From Micromonospora sp. WMMD1155 (GTDB lineage Bacteria > Actinomycetota > Actinomycetes > Mycobacteriales > Micromonosporaceae): a DNA stretch of 64,000 nt. Positions 45,769-54,824 of this stretch are shown piece by piece (within the stretch, counting starts at the first letter, position 1; every line of letters starts with the position of its first letter). The notes under the pieces are model-generated. The model saw nothing but the letters and a program-made list of their open reading frames with translations. It was not told where the DNA came from and searched no databases. The position numbers were made by a program, and so were the translations under genes. The DNA lies in the NCBI RefSeq assembly GCF_029581275.1, contig NZ_CP120742.1, positions 1,524,501-1,588,500 of the forward strand. The letters are read 5' to 3'.

Positions 45769-46556
45769 CCACCACCGCAGCGCCCGCACCCTCCGTCGCG
45801 CCCCAGCACCGTGCCCCGGTATGCCGCCCGTCGCTGCTCCGGCTCAGCGGTGTGGAGCTGCGCAAGCTCGTCGACACCCGGGCCGGTCGTTGGCTGCTGA
45901 TCACCATCGGCCTGGTCGTCGTCGCGATCGTCACCCTCCTGCTGATCTACGCCGAGGACTCCGAGCAGACCTTCTTCACCTTCTTCGTCACCTCACTGTT
46001 GCCCGTCAACGTGCTCCTGCCGGTGCTGGGCATTCTGTCGATCACCAGTGAGTGGTCCCAGCGCACCGCCCTCACCACGTACGCGCTGGTGCCCCGGCGG
46101 GAGCGGGTGGTGGCCGCGAAGCTGATCGCCGTGGTGCTGGCCGCGCTCGCCTCGCTGCTGGTCACAGTGGCCGTCGCCGGCGTCGGGACGCTGGTGGCGT
46201 CCGCCACGGGCGGCGCGGGCACCTGGCAGGTCGACGCGGCGCTGATCGTGAACGGGGCGATCGTCCAGGTCACCGGAGTACTGATGGGTGCCGCCTTCGG
46301 TCTGCTGCTGCTCAATCCACCGTTGGCCATCGTCGGCTACCTGCTGCTGCCGACCCTCTGGTCGGTGCTCGGCGAGCTGGTCCGGCCCCTGCGCGGTCCG
46401 GCCGAGTGGCTGGACACCAGCCGGACCATGGAGCCGTTGTTCACCAACCACGTCACCGGCGAGCAGTGGGGGCGACTCGCGGTGTCCCTGCTCGTGTGGA
46501 TGGTCCTCCCGCTGGCCGCCGGCCTGTTCCGGACGCTGCGCCGCGAGGTGTCCTGA
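45765..46556 (+). CDS. ABC-2 type transporter permease
   Basis: 263 aa; its ATG overlaps the ATPase stop (ATGA). Six hydrophobic segments follow a cytosolic start with SGVELRKLVDTRAGRW. The Thr/Ser-Glu-Trp-Ser segment SITSEWSQRTALTTYALVP is typical of permeases in the bacitracin/lantibiotic exporter class. It is the membrane half of the preceding ATPase. Confidence 0.9.
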   Translation: MTTTAAPAPSVAPQHRAPVCRPSLLRLSGVELRKLVDTRAGRWLLITIGLVVVAIVTLLLIYAEDSEQTFFTFFVTSLLPVNVLLPVLGILSITSEWSQRTALTTYALVPRRERVVAAKLIAVVLAALASLLVTVAVAGVGTLVASATGGAGTWQVDAALIVNGAIVQVTGVLMGAAFGLLLLNPPLAIVGYLLLPTLWSVLGELVRPLRGPAEWLDTSRTMEPLFTNHVTGEQWGRLAVSLLVWMVLPLAAGLFRTLRREVS

Positions 46557-46558
46557 CC

Positions 46559-47308
46559 ATGGACACCGCCGGCTACCGACCCCGCACCGTGGTCAGCGGC
46601 GGCCCGCTGGAGCTGGCGGTCCTGTGGGGTGGCTTCCCGCTGCTCGGCGCGGGCGCCGGGTGGCTCCTCGCCGCGGCGACGGGCTGGCTCGACCGGCTGC
46701 CCTGGGTGCCGTTCGGCGACCTGATCGCGTGGTTAAACCGGCTGCCCGAGCCACAGGCCACCGCCGGCACCGTCGCGGTGGGCGTCGTCGCCGGCCTGGT
46801 CATCGCCGGGATCGGCACCGCCGAACGGCTGATCGTCACCGTCGACGGGGCGCAGGTCCAGCTGCGCCGCTCCGATGAGAACCGGACCATCGCCCGGGGC
46901 GACACCCGGGTGGTCTTCCTCGCCGACAAGCACCTGGTGCTGCTCGACGCCGACGGCGCGGAACTGGTCCGGGAGCCGACCGACCATTCGGCCCGGCAAC
47001 TGGCGGCGGCGTTCCGAGAGCACGGCTGGGGCTGGGCGGACGACGACCCGCACCGGTCGGCGTACCGGCTGTGGGTGCCCGACCTGCCCGGGCTGCCGGC
47101 CGGCGCGGAGGCGCTGCTGCGGGCCCGCGCACGGGCGATCGAGCGGGACCGCCGCGACGACGCCCGGGAGTTGCGCCGGGAGTTGGGCCTGCTCGGGGTG
47201 GTGCTGCGTGACGAGGGCAAGCGGCAGTACTGGCGGCTGACCGGTCGGGCGGTGCCCGCTCGGCCGGAGCAGTCGACTTCGGCCGAGCGGGAGCCGGACG
47301 GGCGGTAG
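46559..47308 (+). CDS. YqeB-like membrane protein
   Basis: 249 aa; the ATG at 46559 is two bases past the permease stop. Two transmembrane helices (LWGGFPLLGAGAGWLLAA near 28, and AVGVVAGLVIAGIGT near 85) precede a soluble region of about 150 residues with VDGAQVQLRRSDENRTIARGDTRVVFLADKHLVLLDADG. The pattern matches the YqeB family of Bacillus and actinobacteria, which has no known function. Co-transcribed with the ABC genes; a regulatory or accessory role in the export module is inferred. Confidence 0.75.
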   Translation: MDTAGYRPRTVVSGGPLELAVLWGGFPLLGAGAGWLLAAATGWLDRLPWVPFGDLIAWLNRLPEPQATAGTVAVGVVAGLVIAGIGTAERLIVTVDGAQVQLRRSDENRTIARGDTRVVFLADKHLVLLDADGAELVREPTDHSARQLAAAFREHGWGWADDDPHRSAYRLWVPDLPGLPAGAEALLRARARAIERDRRDDARELRRELGLLGVVLRDEGKRQYWRLTGRAVPARPEQSTSAEREPDGR

Positions 47309-47340
47309 CGTCGGTTCCAGCAGACAGTGGGAGCCGCACG

Positions 47341-47904
47341 ATGACCGAACAGCAGCCGTACCGGGTGGTGTCCCGACACCCCGGGTTCGAGCTGCGCCGG
47401 TACCCCGCCCACCTGGTGGCCGAGATGCAGGTCCAGGCCTCGTTCACCCGGGCGCCGATCGAGGCGTTCCGGCCGCTGGCCGCCTACCTCGGCGGCGCGA
47501 ACCGGGCCCGACACCCGGTCGGTGCCCCCGAGCCGACGACGTCGGCGGCCGGCGGCCCGCAGAAGATCGCCATGACCGTGCCGGTGGTCCAGGTCGAGGG
47601 CGAGCGGCCGGGCGCGTACCTGATCCAGTTCGTCCTGCCGGCTGCCTGCACCGCGGCGACCGCGCCCGAGCCGGTGGACGCCCGGGTGCGGATCCGCGAG
47701 GTGGCCGCGCAACTGGCGGCGGCGATGCGTTTCTCCGGGCGGTGGACGGAGAAGACGTTCGGCCAGCGGGCCACCATGCTCGGCCGCTCGGTGACCGCGG
47801 CCGGGCTACAGCCCACCGGCGCCGTCCGCTACGCGCGCTTCGACCTGCCGTGGAAGCCGTGGTTCCTGCGCCGCAACGAGGTCGTGCTGCCGGTCGCCGA
47901 GTAG
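47341..47904 (+). CDS. SOUL-family haem-binding protein
   Basis: 187 aa. N-terminal YRVVSRHPGFELRRYPAHLVAE, IEAFRPLAAYLGGAN near 40, and KIAMTVPVVQVEG near 75 (the KMTAPV-like block) with the C-terminal WFLRRNEVVLPVA is the standard SOUL/HBP layout. No signal peptide, so cytosolic. Family members bind haem or other tetrapyrroles, but the functions of bacterial ones are unknown. The gggag site lies ahead of the ATG. It stands after the ABC genes and converges on the FtsX-like permease. Confidence 0.85.
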   Translation: MTEQQPYRVVSRHPGFELRRYPAHLVAEMQVQASFTRAPIEAFRPLAAYLGGANRARHPVGAPEPTTSAAGGPQKIAMTVPVVQVEGERPGAYLIQFVLPAACTAATAPEPVDARVRIREVAAQLAAAMRFSGRWTEKTFGQRATMLGRSVTAAGLQPTGAVRYARFDLPWKPWFLRRNEVVLPVAE

Positions 47905-47913
47905 GCGGGCCGG

Positions 47914-50343
47914 TCATCCGACGACGCCGACCGGGGTCCGCGCGGGGCGGTGACGCAGTGACCGCCACGTCGGCAGCACGCTGGCCAGCACGGCGAGCAG
48001 CAGACACAGCCCCACCACACCGGCGATCACCGACCACGGCACCACCAGGTCGACTGACGTACCCACCTGCTCGGCCAGACCGGCGCGGATGCTGAGCAGT
48101 CCCACGAAGGCGACCGCGCCACCGAGCAGCGCGCCGATCAGCACCACCAGGGCGGCCTCGGCCGTGACCAGCCAGACGACCTGCCGCCGGGTCGCGCCGG
48201 CCAACCGGATCAACCGCAGGTCCGCGACCCGACCGGCGGCGGCCAGCAGCAACGTGTTGGCCACCGCGATGGCACCGTAGCCGGCCGACACACCGATCAG
48301 CAGCACCGTGAACAGCCAGACCAGGCGGTCCTCGGCGGCGTCCGCCTCGGCCGCCCAGGTGGCGACGTCGACGGTCCGCGCGCCGACCGGCGCGGCGATC
48401 CGGTCCCGGACGTACACCGTGGAGGTCAACGCCGACGGGTCGTGCGTCCGCACCACGGCCCGGGGCACGAGCAGGTCGCCCGGGAGTGAGTCGTCGGTGA
48501 CGACGGCGACGACCCGCAACGACACCACCGTCCCGTCGGCGAAGACCACCGGGTACGGCTCGGACGGCCGCAGGTTCGCCGAGGCGGTGACCACCACCGT
48601 GTCGTCGCCGCGCAGGTCGTCCAGGGAACCGGCGACGACGGTGAGCACCCGGTTCGCGGCGGCGAAGCCCGCCGGGTCCACGCCGAGCGCGGTCAGCGGC
48701 CGGTTCTCCGGCAGTTTCCCGGGGTCGGTGCGGAAGACCGTCGTCGGCAGCAGGGCGGTGCCTCCGGTCGCGGCGACAGCCGCGTCCGACAGACCGGGCG
48801 CCCGATCCGGTACGACGATCCAGCCGGCGTTCACGTCGTCCGCCCGACCTGCCGCGTACGCGGCGCTGGTGGTCCGCACCATCCCGGACACCAGCACCGC
48901 GAAGGCGACGGTGAGCAGCACCGGCGCGGCGATCGAGGCGGTGCGCCGGGTGGCCGTCAACGCGCCGCCCCGGACCAGCATCCCGATCGCGCCACCGCGC
49001 TGTCGCACCGGGGACCGCAGCAGCCGCACCACCGGCCCGACCACCGCCGGGGCGAGCACTGTGGCACCGGCCACCAGCGCCATCACCGCGTACAGGGCGT
49101 AGGACGCCGCCACGCGGGCCTCGTCGGCGGTCGCCGTCCCGACGCCCAGGGCGATCCCCGCCGCGACGAGGAGCGCTCCGGTGGCGACCCGGGCGCGCCC
49201 GATCGGCCGCTGCTCGACCGCGGCCTCGCGCAACGCCTCCAACGGGCGGACCCGCGCCGCCCGACGCGACGCCGACCAGACCGCCGACAACGCGATCACC
49301 GGCCCGGCGGCGAGCGACAGCGCGATCGGCCAGGCGGCGTACCCGACCCGGAAGGTGGCCGGCTCGTAGCCGAAGTCCACGAGCAGCCGACCCAGCACCG
49401 GGGCGAGCGCCGCGCCGACCAGCAGACCGACCAGCCCGGCACTGACGCCGACGACGAGCGCCTCGGCGTACACCAGGCGGCGGACCTGCCGTCCGGTGGC
49501 GCCGACGGCGCGCAGGAGACCCAACTCGCGGCGGCGCTGCGCGATGGTGAACGCGAAGGTGGAGGAGACGACGAACACCGTGACGAAGCCGGCGAGGGCC
49601 GCCGTGGCGGTGAGCACCTGCATGCCGATCCACCGGGTCCGGGCGTCGGCGCGCGGCTCCAACGCGCTGCGCGCGTCGCCGGTCAGCACCCGTCCGTCGC
49701 CGCCGACGACACCGCGAGCCGACGCGGCGACCCGCTCGGGGTCGGCCCCCGGCGCGAGGACCAGCCCGATGGCCCGGACGCCGGGCGCGAGCGCGGCGGC
49801 GACCTCGTCCGCGACGTGCACGCCGGGCCCGTCGACCAGACCGGTGACGGTGTACGCCTCCGGGCCCGCCGCGGTCAGCACTGTGACCGGGGCGCCGGTA
49901 CGCAGTCCGAGCGCGCTGTCGACGACCACCTCGCCGGGCCTGCCCGGCGGCTCGCCGGTGGTGAGGCGCAACCCACCCAGCCGGGCGCTGGACCACCCGT
50001 GCCCCTGGTACGCGTCCTCCCGCCGGGTGTCGACGGCGGAGGGTCGGCCGTCGACGAGCGGCTGGGCGTAGAAGGTCCGGTCCGGCACCGCCGCCACGAC
50101 GCCCGGCAGAGCGGCCAGCCGCCCGACGAGTCCCGCCGCCGTACCGGCTGACCACGGCCGGGTCGGCACGAACTGGTCGGCCGCAGCGCCCGCTTCGGGG
50201 CTCTGCACGACCACTGCGGCCCGCGCCAGCCGGTCCGGCACCTGCGGGCGTCCGGAGGCGAGCAGCAGGGTGGCCGCCGCGACCAGCGCGACCCCGATGG
50301 CGACGGCCACGAACGCGCTCGTCGACCGTCGGATGGTCAGCAT
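47914..50343 (-). CDS. FtsX-like permease of a MacB-type ABC transporter
   Basis: 809 aa. Signal-like TM1 (RSTSAFVAVAIGVALVAAATLLLA), a 200-residue extracellular loop, three helices near 245-400, then a second cluster with about four further helices and an extracellular loop near 500-700. Two FtsX repeats (VTVFVVSSTFAFTIAQRRRELGLLRAVGATGRQVRRLV and the related ADLRLIRLAGATRRQVVWLV) are typical for actinobacterial permeases of this class. Its start overlaps the ATPase gene by seven bases. Probably exports or senses a peptide or lipid in a mechanotransmission manner. Confidence 0.9.
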   Translation of the reverse strand: MLTIRRSTSAFVAVAIGVALVAAATLLLASGRPQVPDRLARAAVVVQSPEAGAAADQFVPTRPWSAGTAAGLVGRLAALPGVVAAVPDRTFYAQPLVDGRPSAVDTRREDAYQGHGWSSARLGGLRLTTGEPPGRPGEVVVDSALGLRTGAPVTVLTAAGPEAYTVTGLVDGPGVHVADEVAAALAPGVRAIGLVLAPGADPERVAASARGVVGGDGRVLTGDARSALEPRADARTRWIGMQVLTATAALAGFVTVFVVSSTFAFTIAQRRRELGLLRAVGATGRQVRRLVYAEALVVGVSAGLVGLLVGAALAPVLGRLLVDFGYEPATFRVGYAAWPIALSLAAGPVIALSAVWSASRRAARVRPLEALREAAVEQRPIGRARVATGALLVAAGIALGVGTATADEARVAASYALYAVMALVAGATVLAPAVVGPVVRLLRSPVRQRGGAIGMLVRGGALTATRRTASIAAPVLLTVAFAVLVSGMVRTTSAAYAAGRADDVNAGWIVVPDRAPGLSDAAVAATGGTALLPTTVFRTDPGKLPENRPLTALGVDPAGFAAANRVLTVVAGSLDDLRGDDTVVVTASANLRPSEPYPVVFADGTVVSLRVVAVVTDDSLPGDLLVPRAVVRTHDPSALTSTVYVRDRIAAPVGARTVDVATWAAEADAAEDRLVWLFTVLLIGVSAGYGAIAVANTLLLAAAGRVADLRLIRLAGATRRQVVWLVTAEAALVVLIGALLGGAVAFVGLLSIRAGLAEQVGTSVDLVVPWSVIAGVVGLCLLLAVLASVLPTWRSLRHRPARTPVGVVG

Positions 50344-51086
50344 GAACGCCCCCCGGCCGTCTCCCGCTCGGCGATCCGCGCGGCGACGACCGCCGCGGAG
50401 ATCTCGCCGTCCAACTCGTCGACGACGCGGCCGTCGGCGAGCAGGAGGACCCGATCGGCGTACGCGGCGGCGGTGGGGTCGTGGGTCACCATCACGACGG
50501 TCTGGCCGTGGTCGTCGACGAGCCCGCGCAGCAGCCGGAGCACCTGCCGGGAGGCGGTGCTGTCCAGCGCCCCGGTCGGCTCGTCGGCGAAGACCACCGC
50601 CGGACGGGTGATCAACGCTCGGGCCACGGCGACGCGCTGCTGCTCACCGCCGGACAGCTCACTCGGCCGGTGCCCGGCCCGGTCGGCCAGCCCCACGGCG
50701 TCGAGGGCGGCGGTGACGTCCCCGGCCGGTGGACGGCGTCCGGCCAGCCGCAACGGCAACTCGACGTTCTGCGCGGCGGTCAGCGTGGACACCAGGTTGA
50801 ACGCCTGGAACACGAATCCGATCCGGTCGCGCCGCAGCCGGGTCACCTCGTCCTCGCCGAGTCGGTCGAGGCGGACGCCGTCGATCGTGACGGTCCCCTC
50901 GGTCGGGCTGTCCAACCCCGCCGCGCAGTGCAGCAGGGTGGACTTCCCCGACCCGGAGGGGCCCATCACCGCCGTGAACGTCCCACTCGCGAAGCCTGTC
51001 GTCACGCCGTCGAGCGCCGTCACCCGTCGGGTTCCGGTGCCGTACACCGCGCGCAGCCCCGTCACTGTCACCGTGTGTGTGGTCAT
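50337..51086 (-). CDS. MacB-type ABC transporter ATP-binding protein
   Basis: 249 aa. Walker A GPSGSGKST near 42, Q-loop FVFQAFNLVSTLTAAQNVELPL near 95, signature LSGGEQQRVAVARAL near 145, Walker B VVFADEPTGALD near 165 and the H-loop VMVTHDP. Alone it has no membrane part; its partner is the FtsX-like permease downstream. It is divergent from a histidine kinase, forming a classic transporter/two-component unit of the antimicrobial-resistance type. Confidence 0.94.
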   Translation of the reverse strand: MTTHTVTVTGLRAVYGTGTRRVTALDGVTTGFASGTFTAVMGPSGSGKSTLLHCAAGLDSPTEGTVTIDGVRLDRLGEDEVTRLRRDRIGFVFQAFNLVSTLTAAQNVELPLRLAGRRPPAGDVTAALDAVGLADRAGHRPSELSGGEQQRVAVARALITRPAVVFADEPTGALDSTASRQVLRLLRGLVDDHGQTVVMVTHDPTAAAYADRVLLLADGRVVDELDGEISAAVVAARIAERETAGGRSC

Positions 51087-51242
51087 GACCGCCACAGTGC
51101 CGGTCCGGGCGGGTGCCGCGCGTCGTGCCGACGCGGTCGGTTTCCGCCCCTCCCCCGGAAGGAGTCGGAGGCCCGCAACCGTCGGTACGTCGTCCCCGGG
51201 GATGACCACCCGTGGGTGGACGCGGACCGGTCGGGCGGTCGA

Positions 51243-51248
51243 TACCGT
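51243..51248 (+). promoter_or_regulatory. leaderless -10 element for the second histidine kinase
   Basis: TACCGT, seven bases, then the GTG at 51256. It supports this start over a much longer open reading that would run through the divergent ABC gene. Confidence 0.5.
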
Positions 51249-51255
51249 CGGGCAG

Positions 51256-52413
51256 GTGACCCCTCCCCTGCTGACCCGACGACTGCGGCCGGTGGACCTG
51301 TACATCGTGGACGCCGTGCTGGCCGTGGCGGTCGGCGGGCTGCTCTGCCCGTACGCGGCACTGGAGTCACCGCTGCACGGCGGCGTACGCGAGCCGCTCT
51401 GGGTGTCCGTCCTCGTCGGGATGGCCCTCGGGCTGCCGCTGGCCGTACGCCGCCGGTGGCCGCTGACGGTGGCCGCCGTGATCAGCGCCGTCGCCACCGT
51501 CGCCCTGGTCACCGGGGTGATCCCGAACTTCGCCGCCGCCGCGCCGGCGCTCGCCATCGGCCTGTCCTTCTACACGGTCGCGGTGTCGACGGCCACCCGC
51601 CGCTCGATCCTCAGCGCGGCGGGCTGCCTCGCGCTGGTGAGCGTCGCCTTGGTGCTGACGGCGGGTGATCTCTGGTCCCGTGCCGGTGGGGTCGTCTACG
51701 CGGTCGTCATGATCGCGCCCGCCTGGGTGATCGGATGGCTGGTCCGGGAACGACGGGCCCTGGCCGCCCGGCAGAGTGACAACCTGGTCCGTCAGGCCAC
51801 GGCGGAGGAACGACTGCGGGTGGCGCGCGAGCTGCACGACGTCGTCGCCCACACGCTGAGCCTCATCGTGGTCAAGGCGGCCGTCGCCAACCACGTCGCC
51901 GAGGCGGACCCCCGCGAGGCGGGCGCCGCCCTGCGGGTGATCGAGGAGACCGGCCGCAACGCCCTGGCCGACGTCCGTCGGGTGCTCGGCGTACTGCGCG
52001 AGGACACCTCGTACGCCCCGACACCCGGGCTGGACGAGCTGCCCGCGCTGGCCCGGCAGGCGGCGATCGGCGGTGTCGACGTACGGCTCGACGTACGGCG
52101 GGAGGCCCCGGGCGGCGCGGTCCCGGAATCGGTGGGCCTGGCGGTGTACCGGATCGTGCAGGAGGCGGTGACCAACGTGGTGAAGCACGCGGCCCCGGCC
52201 GCCTGCCGGGCTACGGTGATCGTCACGTCCGGCGAGGTACGGGTCGAGGTGACCGACGACGGTCGACGTCCGATCCTGACCGGCGGGGAGGGGCACGGGT
52301 TGATCGGCATGCGGGAACGGGTGGCGTTGCACGGTGGAGAGTTCCGCGCCGGGCCGCGCTCGGACGGCGGTTTCGCGGTGACGGCCAGCCTGCCGTACCG
52401 GGTGGCCGCGTGA
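51256..52413 (+). CDS. sensor histidine kinase (HisKA_3 type)
   Basis: 385 aa from the GTG at 51256. About five transmembrane helices (15-150), little extracellular loop. HisKA_3 with RELHDVVAHTLSLIVVKA near 195, N box VTNVVKHAAPAA near 305, and GHGLIGMRERVALHGGEF near 350. Its stop overlaps the response-regulator start (GTGA). Together with the divergent ABC transporter it forms the second export module. Intramembrane sensing of envelope stress is the likely trigger. Confidence 0.94.
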   Translation: MTPPLLTRRLRPVDLYIVDAVLAVAVGGLLCPYAALESPLHGGVREPLWVSVLVGMALGLPLAVRRRWPLTVAAVISAVATVALVTGVIPNFAAAAPALAIGLSFYTVAVSTATRRSILSAAGCLALVSVALVLTAGDLWSRAGGVVYAVVMIAPAWVIGWLVRERRALAARQSDNLVRQATAEERLRVARELHDVVAHTLSLIVVKAAVANHVAEADPREAGAALRVIEETGRNALADVRRVLGVLREDTSYAPTPGLDELPALARQAAIGGVDVRLDVRREAPGGAVPESVGLAVYRIVQEAVTNVVKHAAPAACRATVIVTSGEVRVEVTDDGRRPILTGGEGHGLIGMRERVALHGGEFRAGPRSDGGFAVTASLPYRVAA

Positions 52414-53078
52414 TCCGGGTCCTGATCGCCGACGACCAGGCGCTGCTGCGCGGCAGCTTCCGGCTGCTCGTCGACCTCGCCCCGGACTGCACCACGGTCG
52501 GTGAGGCGGGCACCGGCGTGGAGGCCGTCGCGTTGACCGGTCAGCACCGGCCGGACGTGGTGCTGATGGACGTGCGGATGCCGGAGATGGACGGCATCGA
52601 GGCGACCCGGCGGATCTGCGCCGACCCGGCGACCGCCGACACCCGGGTCATCATCCTGACCACGTTCGACCTGGACGAGTACGTCTACGGCGCGCTGCGC
52701 GCCGGTGCCAGCGGTTTCCTGCTCAAGGACACCCCACCGGCGGACCTGCTGACCGGCATCCGGGTGGTGGCCGCCGGTGAGGGGCTGCTCGCGCCGACGG
52801 TGACCCGCCGGTTGATCGACGAGTTCGCCCGGCGACCGGAGCCGGCCCGGCCGCTGCCCCGTCGACTGGACGGGGTGACGGATCGGGAACGGGAGGTGCT
52901 CGCGTTGATCGCCCGGGGCCTGTCCAACACGGAGTTGGCCACGCACCTCAACCTCAGCCAGGCCACGGTCAAGACCCACGTCGGGCGGCTGCTGACCAAG
53001 CTGGGGGTCCGGGACCGCGCGCAACTGGTCATCGTCGCCTACGAAACGGGCCTGGTGGGGCCGGGCGGCCTACGCTGA
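52410..53078 (+). CDS. NarL/LuxR-family response regulator
   Basis: 222 aa; the GTG overlaps the kinase stop. REC domain with acidic pair ADDQ near 8, phospho-Asp in DVVLMDVRMPEMDGI near 52, Lys in FLLKDTPPADLL near 104, and a LuxR helix-turn-helix VTDREREVLALIARGLSNTELATHLNLSQATVKTHVGRLLTKLGV. It works with the preceding kinase and probably controls the divergent transporter. Confidence 0.95.
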   Translation: MIRVLIADDQALLRGSFRLLVDLAPDCTTVGEAGTGVEAVALTGQHRPDVVLMDVRMPEMDGIEATRRICADPATADTRVIILTTFDLDEYVYGALRAGASGFLLKDTPPADLLTGIRVVAAGEGLLAPTVTRRLIDEFARRPEPARPLPRRLDGVTDREREVLALIARGLSNTELATHLNLSQATVKTHVGRLLTKLGVRDRAQLVIVAYETGLVGPGGLR

Positions 53079-53107
53079 GCCGGTCGGCCCCACCCGAGGA
53101 GGACTGG

Positions 53108-53650
53108 ATGACCCGTTACGTCGCCCTGCTGCGCGGGGTCAACGTCGGCGGCGCCACCCGGCTGGCGATGGCCGACCTGCGCCGGATCGTCACCGACCTC
53201 GGCCACGAGGACGTCACGACGTACCTGCAGAGCGGCAACGTCGCCTTCAACAGCACGGTGCGCGACGCGGAGAAGTTGGCCGCCGGGATCACGCGGGCGC
53301 TCACCGACGAGCTGGCGTTGCCGGTGCCGGTGCTGGTGCGCAGCGGCCGGGAGCTGGCGGCGATCGCCGGCGGCAACCCGTACGCCGACCGGGAGAACGA
53401 CCCCACGAGGCTGTTGGTCGCCTTCCTGGCGACGCCGCCCGCGTCGTCCACGGTGGACACGCTGACCGTGCCCGGTGGGGAGAACGTGTCGTTCACGGTG
53501 ACCGGCCGGGAGGTCTACCTGCACTACGTCGACGGCGGTTACGGCCGGTCGAAGTTCACCAACGCGTACCTGGAGAAGAGACTCGGCGTGGTGGCGACCA
53601 CCCGCAACTGGAAGTCGGTGCGGGCCCTGGCCGAGCTGGCCGCCGGCTGA
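53108..53650 (+). CDS. DUF1697 family protein
   Basis: 180 aa. The N-terminal YVALLRGVNVGGATRLAMADLR, LGHEDVTTYLQSGNVAF near 40 and the C-terminal GRSKFTNAYLEKRLGVVATTRNWKSV are the DUF1697 signature. It is a small cytosolic protein of unknown function. Start ATG at 53108 with a gaggagg site. A TACGCT hexamer lies 40 bases upstream within the end of the regulator gene and may give it its own promoter. Confidence 0.92.
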   Translation: MTRYVALLRGVNVGGATRLAMADLRRIVTDLGHEDVTTYLQSGNVAFNSTVRDAEKLAAGITRALTDELALPVPVLVRSGRELAAIAGGNPYADRENDPTRLLVAFLATPPASSTVDTLTVPGGENVSFTVTGREVYLHYVDGGYGRSKFTNAYLEKRLGVVATTRNWKSVRALAELAAG

Positions 53651-53693
53651 CCCCCGGTGGGGGCCGCGGGCCGGCGACCCCCACCGGCGCTGC

Positions 53694-54671
53694 TCAGAAG
53701 TGGTACGCGGTCTCGTACTCGGGCACCAGCACCCGGCTGCGCGGCGAGATCCGACGGATCGCCGCGATCATCTCGTTCAACCGGGTGCGGTCGGTCTCGG
53801 CGACCGGTGGCGGGTTCTTCAGCTCCGTCTCGAAGTTGTCGTAGTGCACCGGCACCACGACCTTCGGGTAGTCCAGCCCGGCCAGCAGGCGGGGCAGGTA
53901 GTCGCCGGTCGTGGTGGCGCTCTGCATGGCCACCATCGCCACGTCGGGCGCGAGCCCGGTGAGGTTGCGCTCGGCGACGTCGCTGGCCCCGGTGAAGTAG
54001 ACCGACGGGCCGCCGTCGACCCGCAGCAGGTAGCCGAGCGTGTCGCCCTCCGGCAGGTCCGCGATGGTCTCCGGCCGCGCGGGCCGGCTGACCCGCACCC
54101 CGGGGAAGGCCACCGAGTACGACGCGTTGCGGCTGTGCAGCGACCCGACCACCTCGACGGTGTGGTCGCCGAAGTCCAGCACCTCCCCACCCTTCACGGC
54201 GCTGAGCTGCGTCGACGGCAGCTCGTAGGCCAACCCCAGGTGGTACGCGGTCAGCGTGCCGAAGACCCGTGCGCCGGTGCGCTCGGCGATGTACGGCACA
54301 TCCATGAAGTGGTCCCAGTGGGTGTGCGTGACCAGCACCGTCGTGGCCCGGTCGACGCGCGGATCGATCACGTCGGTGCGCACGGTCAGCGCCTTCGCCG
54401 GGTTGAACGCTCCTCTGAACAGCCCGGTGTCGATCCGGCTGAGGAACGGGTCGACGAGGACCGTGCGGTCGCCGATGTCGACGCGCCAGCCGGCCGTACC
54501 CCACCAGCGGAAGCTGACCACGCCCTTGCGGCGGGCGGTCGGGGCGGGTGCGGCGGCGGGCGACGCCGCCTGGGCCGAGGTGGTCGACCCGGCGGCGAGG
54601 CCGGCGGTGGTGACCAGGGCGGTGGTGGCGGCGGTGTCGCGCAGGAAGCGTCGGCGGTCGAGACTGGGCAT
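53694..54671 (-). CDS. Tat-exported MBL-fold metallohydrolase (UlaG/NAPE-PLD-like)
   Basis: 325 aa. Twin-arginine signal DRRRFLRDTAATTAL with a hydrophobic stretch and AQA cleavage near 35. MBL domain: metal site THTHWDHFMD near 112 (HxHxDH), GSLHSRN near 172, TGASD near 230 and H in VVPVHYDNF near 275. Resembles UlaG-like and NAPE-PLD-like hydrolases of phosphodiesters or lactones. It would act outside the cytoplasm. The next gene upstream, 150 bases off, is a beta-lactamase-like gene on the same strand. Confidence 0.88.
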   Translation of the reverse strand: MPSLDRRRFLRDTAATTALVTTAGLAAGSTTSAQAASPAAAPAPTARRKGVVSFRWWGTAGWRVDIGDRTVLVDPFLSRIDTGLFRGAFNPAKALTVRTDVIDPRVDRATTVLVTHTHWDHFMDVPYIAERTGARVFGTLTAYHLGLAYELPSTQLSAVKGGEVLDFGDHTVEVVGSLHSRNASYSVAFPGVRVSRPARPETIADLPEGDTLGYLLRVDGGPSVYFTGASDVAERNLTGLAPDVAMVAMQSATTTGDYLPRLLAGLDYPKVVVPVHYDNFETELKNPPPVAETDRTRLNEMIAAIRRISPRSRVLVPEYETAYHF

Positions 54672-54824
54672 GCGGTTCTACTCCCCGTGATCGGGCGGTT
54701 GGTCGACCCGAGCCAACCAGCGCGACCACGGTCCGGTCCAAGATCAAAGGACACCGGATCCGATACGCCGCCGCATATCGGGCCTGCTCAGTGGCGGTGC
54801 GCCGCCCCTCCGGCGAGCGCGAAA

